From NCBI GenBank assembly GCA_020161265.1, contig JAIUOC010000002.1, positions 1 to 64,000 on the forward strand: 64,000 nucleotides of DNA. Reading direction: 5' to 3'. The notes under the pieces were generated by a model, which searched no databases, was not told the DNA's origin, and saw only the letters and a list, made by a program, of their open reading frames with translations. Positions 60,676 through 64,000 of the stretch are shown here, piece by piece (within the stretch, counting starts at the first letter, position 1; every line of letters begins with the position of its first letter). A program made the position numbers and the translations under genes. This DNA comes from Chloroflexota bacterium. GTDB taxonomy: Bacteria; Chloroflexota; Chloroflexia; Chloroflexales; Herpetosiphonaceae.

Positions 60676-62043
60676 ATGATGGTGAATCCAAAACGGGGAT
60701 GGCGTTTATTAATGATTATGCTGATGCTTGGATTGGTTTGGACACAGAGCCAAAAACCAGCCCAAGCGCAAACGAGCAATGCATGCTCAATCAGCTATAG
60801 CATTATTGGGCAGTGGCAAGGCGGTTTTCAGGGCGATATCGCGATTCGCAACACTGGCATAAACCCAATCAACAACTGGACATTAACCTGGAGTTTCAAT
60901 AATCAAGTTATTTCACAATTATGGGGCGGCAATTATAGCCAAACAGGCAATGCCGTCAGTGTCAGCAATATGGCTTGGAATGGCACAATTGCCAGCAACT
61001 CCAGCGTGAGTTTGGGCTTTATTGCCAGCTGGACGGGCAGCAATCCAATTCCCAGTAATTTTCAGTTGAATGGTATCGCCTGCAATGGCAGCATTACACC
61101 AACCGCGACCGGCGTTGTGCCAACCGCAACCCGCACGCCAATGCCGAGCACTGCAACCGCAATTCCCACGGCAACCCGCACGCCTGCGCCTTCTGCCACA
61201 ACAGTTGTGCCAACTGCCACGCGCACACCTGCGCCAACTGCAACTCGCACACCTGCGCCAACCGCAACCCGCACGCCAACCGTTACGCCAACCGGCTGGA
61301 ATCCGCCAAGCAACTTGGTAACACCGCTGAATGAAGTTTGGCAGCATGTCGAATCAACCTATGGCAATTTGTATGGTTTTCGCAATTATGGCTGGGATCA
61401 AGTGATTGCGGGCAATGGCTCGATTAATTATTGTGTGCGCTGGGATTCTGATGCTCCAGTTTCCGCCGCCTTGCGCGACCAAATTCATGCCTCGCTGGCG
61501 CGGCAATTCAAAAAATGGATGGATGCGATGCTTGATAATGGTCAAGGCACCAATGGCTGGCCTTACACCAATGTCAATATCAACGTGGTCGGCTGGGCCG
61601 TGCGCGATCGCAGCACCTTGCAATGGAGTGATAACTCCGTTGATATTTATGTCAACAATATCGCTGAAAATGCGCCGCAATGTGCTCCGCCATGTGGCCG
61701 TTTCTTCAACCAAGATGGCGATTATTCCGATTGTCCTGGCGGCTTCGATCACCACTACGATATGTCGTTGTGGCTAACCAAGGGCATGGCTGGCGGTGCT
61801 GGTGGCGATTGGGGTCAGCGGGTTGGCAGCGAATATTTTGTCAACAACCTCAACAGCGAGAATATTCATATCTTTCTGCACGAAGTTGGGCATACCTTTG
61901 GGCTTGACGATTTTTACGATTGGACACCAACTGACATCAACAGCTTTATTATGAATGCTGGCAGTGCTAGCCAAATTACCGAGTTTGATAAATGGATGTT
62001 GCGCGACTTCTGGCGACATCTCAAGAGCCGCTACGGCTACTAA
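60676..62043 (+). CDS. Secreted metalloprotease with CBM2 and Pro/Thr linker
   Basis: A 455-residue exported protein. A signal peptide (1-31, MLMLGLVWTQ core) precedes a CBM2-like domain (about 36-135: WQGGFQGDIAIRNTG, WTLTWSFNN, NMAWNGTI) of the cellulose/chitin-binding type. A linker of about 70 residues repeats TATRTPAP. The catalytic domain (about 210-455) has HEVGHTFGLDDFYD with the zinc His at 402 and 406 and the general base E403, plus a later D in place of the third His, a variant of the metzincin motif. The start has AGGAG about seven bases upstream. It may attack proteins bound to cell walls of prey or plant matter. Confidence 0.85.
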   Translation: MMVNPKRGWRLLMIMLMLGLVWTQSQKPAQAQTSNACSISYSIIGQWQGGFQGDIAIRNTGINPINNWTLTWSFNNQVISQLWGGNYSQTGNAVSVSNMAWNGTIASNSSVSLGFIASWTGSNPIPSNFQLNGIACNGSITPTATGVVPTATRTPMPSTATAIPTATRTPAPSATTVVPTATRTPAPTATRTPAPTATRTPTVTPTGWNPPSNLVTPLNEVWQHVESTYGNLYGFRNYGWDQVIAGNGSINYCVRWDSDAPVSAALRDQIHASLARQFKKWMDAMLDNGQGTNGWPYTNVNINVVGWAVRDRSTLQWSDNSVDIYVNNIAENAPQCAPPCGRFFNQDGDYSDCPGGFDHHYDMSLWLTKGMAGGAGGDWGQRVGSEYFVNNLNSENIHIFLHEVGHTFGLDDFYDWTPTDINSFIMNAGSASQITEFDKWMLRDFWRHLKSRYGY

Positions 62044-62102
62044 ATTCGCTGCATACCTCACGCCAACGGCCAGCCTAGCGCTGGTCGTTCCTTTTTTAGC
62101 GC

Positions 62103-62139
62103 TTGACAAACTGAGTATAGGCTGTATATACTGTATATA
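62103..62139 (+). promoter_or_regulatory. Promoter and self-operator of the GntR gene
   Basis: TTGACA (62103-62108), 18 bases and TATACT (62127-62132) form a strong promoter. TATATAC-T-GTATATA (62125-62139) is a 7-bp inverted repeat over the -10, and the ATG (62139) lies six bases after it, so the mRNA may be leaderless. Three 9-base units beginning GTATA (about 62115-62141) are tandem. Confidence 0.7.
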
Positions 62140-62537
62140 TGAACATACACAGTGACTTAAGTATTTCACGTACTGATGGCCGCCCGATGTATCTCCAAAT
62201 TATCGAGCAGATCAAACAGCGGATTGCGATTGGCGACTGGCCAGCAGGCAGTGAAATTCCCTCAATTCGTCAGCTGGCAATTGATCTACGAATTAGCGTT
62301 ATTACGGTCAAACGAGCGTATTTCGAGCTAGAACATGAGGGAATTATTGTGACTCAGCATGGCAAAGGCTCGTTTGTTGCCACTAATACCCAGCTTAGTC
62401 GCCAATTATGGGAGGATGAATTGGATTCGTATCTTGAGCAAGTAGCTCGTTTAGCAGCATTATTAGGCTTATCCAACGAACAATTAATCCAACGCTTACA
62501 AGCTTCAACAGCCCAACAACAACAGGAGCTTTTATGA
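62139..62537 (+). CDS. GntR family regulator, YtrA-type
   Basis: A 132-residue repressor. The N-terminal winged helix has RPMYLQIIEQIKQRIAIGDW, AGSEIPSIRQLAIDLRISVITVKRAYFELE and GIIVTQHGKGSFVA. The tail is a short helical part (SRQLWEDELDSYLEQVA), without the large effector domain of FadR or HutC types, as in YtrA regulators of ABC transporters. The ATG is at the predicted transcription start, and the stop overlaps the ABC ATPase start by four bases. It probably represses this operon through the palindrome at its own promoter. Confidence 0.9.
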   Translation: MNIHSDLSISRTDGRPMYLQIIEQIKQRIAIGDWPAGSEIPSIRQLAIDLRISVITVKRAYFELEHEGIIVTQHGKGSFVATNTQLSRQLWEDELDSYLEQVARLAALLGLSNEQLIQRLQASTAQQQQELL

Positions 62538-63430
62538 ATACGTATGCCGTCGAGCTACATAAGGTTGGTAAACGCTATAAATATTTCAGCTTAAACGATA
62601 TTTCATTGAGCTTACCAACTGGCAGCATCACCGGATTTATTGGGGTCAACGGCGCAGGCAAATCAACCACGATTCGCATTTTATTAGGCCTTGTGCATCA
62701 AGATCATGGTTCGGTGCAGGTTTTGGGTCAAGCCATGCCCGAGCAACAAGTGCTGGCAAAACGCGAGATTGGCTATGTTTCCGAGGATATGCGCTTGTAT
62801 CCCAAAGCTAGTTTGGCTTGGCATATGCAATTCATCCAATCAATTTACCCAAATTGGGATCAAGCCTATGCTGAGCAATTGCTCAAGCGTTTCGACCTGC
62901 GTGCTGAACAGAAGATTAAAGGCTTATCGCATGGTCAGCGGGTTAAAGCAAGCTTACTGTTGGCCTTGGCACGCCGGCCCAAATTGCTGATTCTCGACGA
63001 ACCGACAACTGGGCTTGATCCGGTGGCGCGGCAAGAAGTGCTCACCGCATTGATCGAAGTGCTGGCCGATGAAGATCGCACAATCTTATTTTCATCGCAT
63101 AACACGCTTGATGTTGAGCAAATTTCCGATCAAGTTGTGTTTATCGATCAAGGCTCAATTATCGAAGCACGTTCAAAAGAAGATTTGCTTGATGATTGGC
63201 GACGCTTGCGCGTGCGCGTTACGGCAGATCAAACGGTTGCCCAATTGCCGTATGTCCTACAACACCAAGGTCATGGTCAACTCCAAACAATTATTACCAA
63301 TCGGTATAGCCCTGAGTTGCAGCAAATCTATCAACAAGCAGGCATAGAAATTCAGGCAGTCGAATTATTAACTCTCGAAGAAATTTTTGTTGCCTCGATT
63401 CAAGCGCGGCGCGAAGGGAAAAATCTATGA
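62534..63430 (+). CDS. ABC transporter ATP-binding protein
   Basis: A 298-residue ATPase. It has Walker A GVNGAGKSTT, the signature LSHGQRVKA (LSGGQ variant), Walker B LLILDEPTTGLD and the switch His in LFSSHNTLDVEQ. Its layout (YtrB/CcmA-like, with a C-terminal extension) suits exporters such as antibiotic or bacitracin-type systems. The ATG overlaps the GntR gene's stop and the stop overlaps the permease start, so the three are coupled. The exported substrate is unknown. Confidence 0.93.
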   Translation: MNTYAVELHKVGKRYKYFSLNDISLSLPTGSITGFIGVNGAGKSTTIRILLGLVHQDHGSVQVLGQAMPEQQVLAKREIGYVSEDMRLYPKASLAWHMQFIQSIYPNWDQAYAEQLLKRFDLRAEQKIKGLSHGQRVKASLLLALARRPKLLILDEPTTGLDPVARQEVLTALIEVLADEDRTILFSSHNTLDVEQISDQVVFIDQGSIIEARSKEDLLDDWRRLRVRVTADQTVAQLPYVLQHQGHGQLQTIITNRYSPELQQIYQQAGIEIQAVELLTLEEIFVASIQARREGKNL

Positions 63431-64000
63431 ATTCGATGATTAACCATTTAGTGCGTAAAGATTGGCAAATTAATCGCACGATGCTGTCAGTTTACCTCAG
63501 TGCCATGCTAGTTGCGCTAGCAATGCTGCTTGCTGATGATAATAGTTTTGTATTTGGAATTGGGGTAATTCTGATTCTGACGGTATTAATGATTTTAGGC
63601 ATTCATCTAACAACCAGCAACGTGATTAGCGAACACACTCAAAAAACCTTGCCATTTATTATGAGTTTGCCAGTTTCAGGTCGTCAATATGCCTTGGCCA
63701 AAATTATGGCCAATCTATCGATGTTTTTGCTGCCTTGGCTGCTGGCATTGATTGGCAGTTGGCTGATTATTCTCAGCCGTGATAGCCTGCCCAATGGCTT
63801 GGCTGCAATAACGACATTAGCATTGGTCGAAATTTTGCTGAGCTATTGTTTAATTATGATGCTGGGGATTGTGACAGGCTCGCAGCATGGGGCAATTGGA
63901 GCCATGGCTCTGGCAAATTTGGGGTTTCAAGGGTTTTTATGGGGTATTCTGCAAATTCCAGCAATTGCCCAACATCGCGATAGCAACAGCCTAGCCTGGA
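63427..64000 (+). CDS. ABC transporter permease, partial (runs off right edge)
   Basis: The first 191 residues of a membrane protein starting MNSMINHLVRKDWQINRTML. At least five hydrophobic helices are visible (for example VYLSAMLVALAMLLADD, IGVILILTVLMILGIHL and FLLPWLLALIGSWLIIL). The segment EHTQKTLPFIMSLPVSGRQYALAK is typical of ABC-2 type permeases that pair with CcmA-like ATPases. The ATG overlaps the ATPase stop (ATGA). The gene continues past 64000, so its full length is unknown. With the GntR gene it forms a YtrA-type operon. Confidence 0.85.
   Translation, partial: MNSMINHLVRKDWQINRTMLSVYLSAMLVALAMLLADDNSFVFGIGVILILTVLMILGIHLTTSNVISEHTQKTLPFIMSLPVSGRQYALAKIMANLSMFLLPWLLALIGSWLIILSRDSLPNGLAAITTLALVEILLSYCLIMMLGIVTGSQHGAIGAMALANLGFQGFLWGILQIPAIAQHRDSNSLAW

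Noticed and set aside
1..64000. tRNA, rRNA and CRISPR scan by eye
   Set aside because: No tRNA T-arm, rRNA or spaced repeat signature was seen; a tool-based search could still find a small RNA.

Overview
The window looks like chromosomal DNA of a filamentous Chloroflexota bacterium, most likely Herpetosiphon or a close relative. This is inferred from roughly 50% GC, the protein styles (Pro/Thr-rich extracellular tails, a CBM2-linked metalloprotease, an NB-ARC/TPR ATPase, a CotH/VTC/DUF4956 set) and strong GGAGG-type ribosome sites. No rRNA, tRNA, CRISPR array or intact insertion sequence was seen.

Region 1 (1-11856) is a type VII secretion-like locus. On the minus strand lie two WXG100 proteins, a three-ATPase EccC/FtsK-type motor and a variant WXG100-like gene cut by the left edge. 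Upstream is a second minus-strand operon: VWA-FHA protein, membrane-anchored Ser/Thr kinase, membrane PP2C phosphatase and TPR lipoprotein. Between them, on the plus strand, is a protein that looks like a YukD-type ubiquitin fold joined to an FHA-like domain. Together they suggest a secretion apparatus under phospho-threonine control. The 11.86-12.78 kb gap holds AT-rich DNA, a frameshifted transposase remnant and a textbook promoter with a 20-bp-arm operator in front of an SDR gene.

Region 2 (13.5-22.5 kb) has a response regulator, histidine kinase, VTC polymerase, DUF4956 membrane protein and CotH kinase lipoprotein on one strand. A small unknown protein, a thioesterase, an MFS exporter and a conserved hypothetical follow. 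Region 3 (22.5-28 kb) is a urease operon in the order ureF-D-A-B-C-G, without ureE but with a His-tailed UreG, next to a sirtuin. Region 4 (28-39.2 kb) is mostly housekeeping: GNAT, a reductase/HEAT/HIT operon, a secreted clan-A-type glycosidase, a Tat-exported superoxide dismutase, RuvB, a STAS membrane protein, an AONS-family enzyme, RsfS (apparently with an AUC start codon) and a two-domain cold-shock protein.

Region 5 (39.3-49.5 kb) holds a STAND ATPase, a CBM48 protein, an internally duplicated unknown, a hydrolase, an acyl-CoA dehydrogenase-like flavoprotein and a striking three-gene unit. In that unit a secreted Met/His-rich protein precedes a response regulator and a histidine kinase whose sensor region carries two copies of a repeat also found in the secreted protein. 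Region 6 (49.5-64 kb) contains nadD-nadB, a DUF402 protein, greA with an attenuator-like leader, lysS, an AbrB/Doc-like pair with a degraded toxin motif, an epimerase-acyltransferase pair, a TetR/FMN reductase/DoxX group, a secreted CBM2-metalloprotease, and a GntR-ABC transporter operon that runs off the right edge.

Starts were moved from the longest open frame wherever a Shine-Dalgarno site or family alignment pointed to an internal codon. All functions come from motif reading, not from database search.
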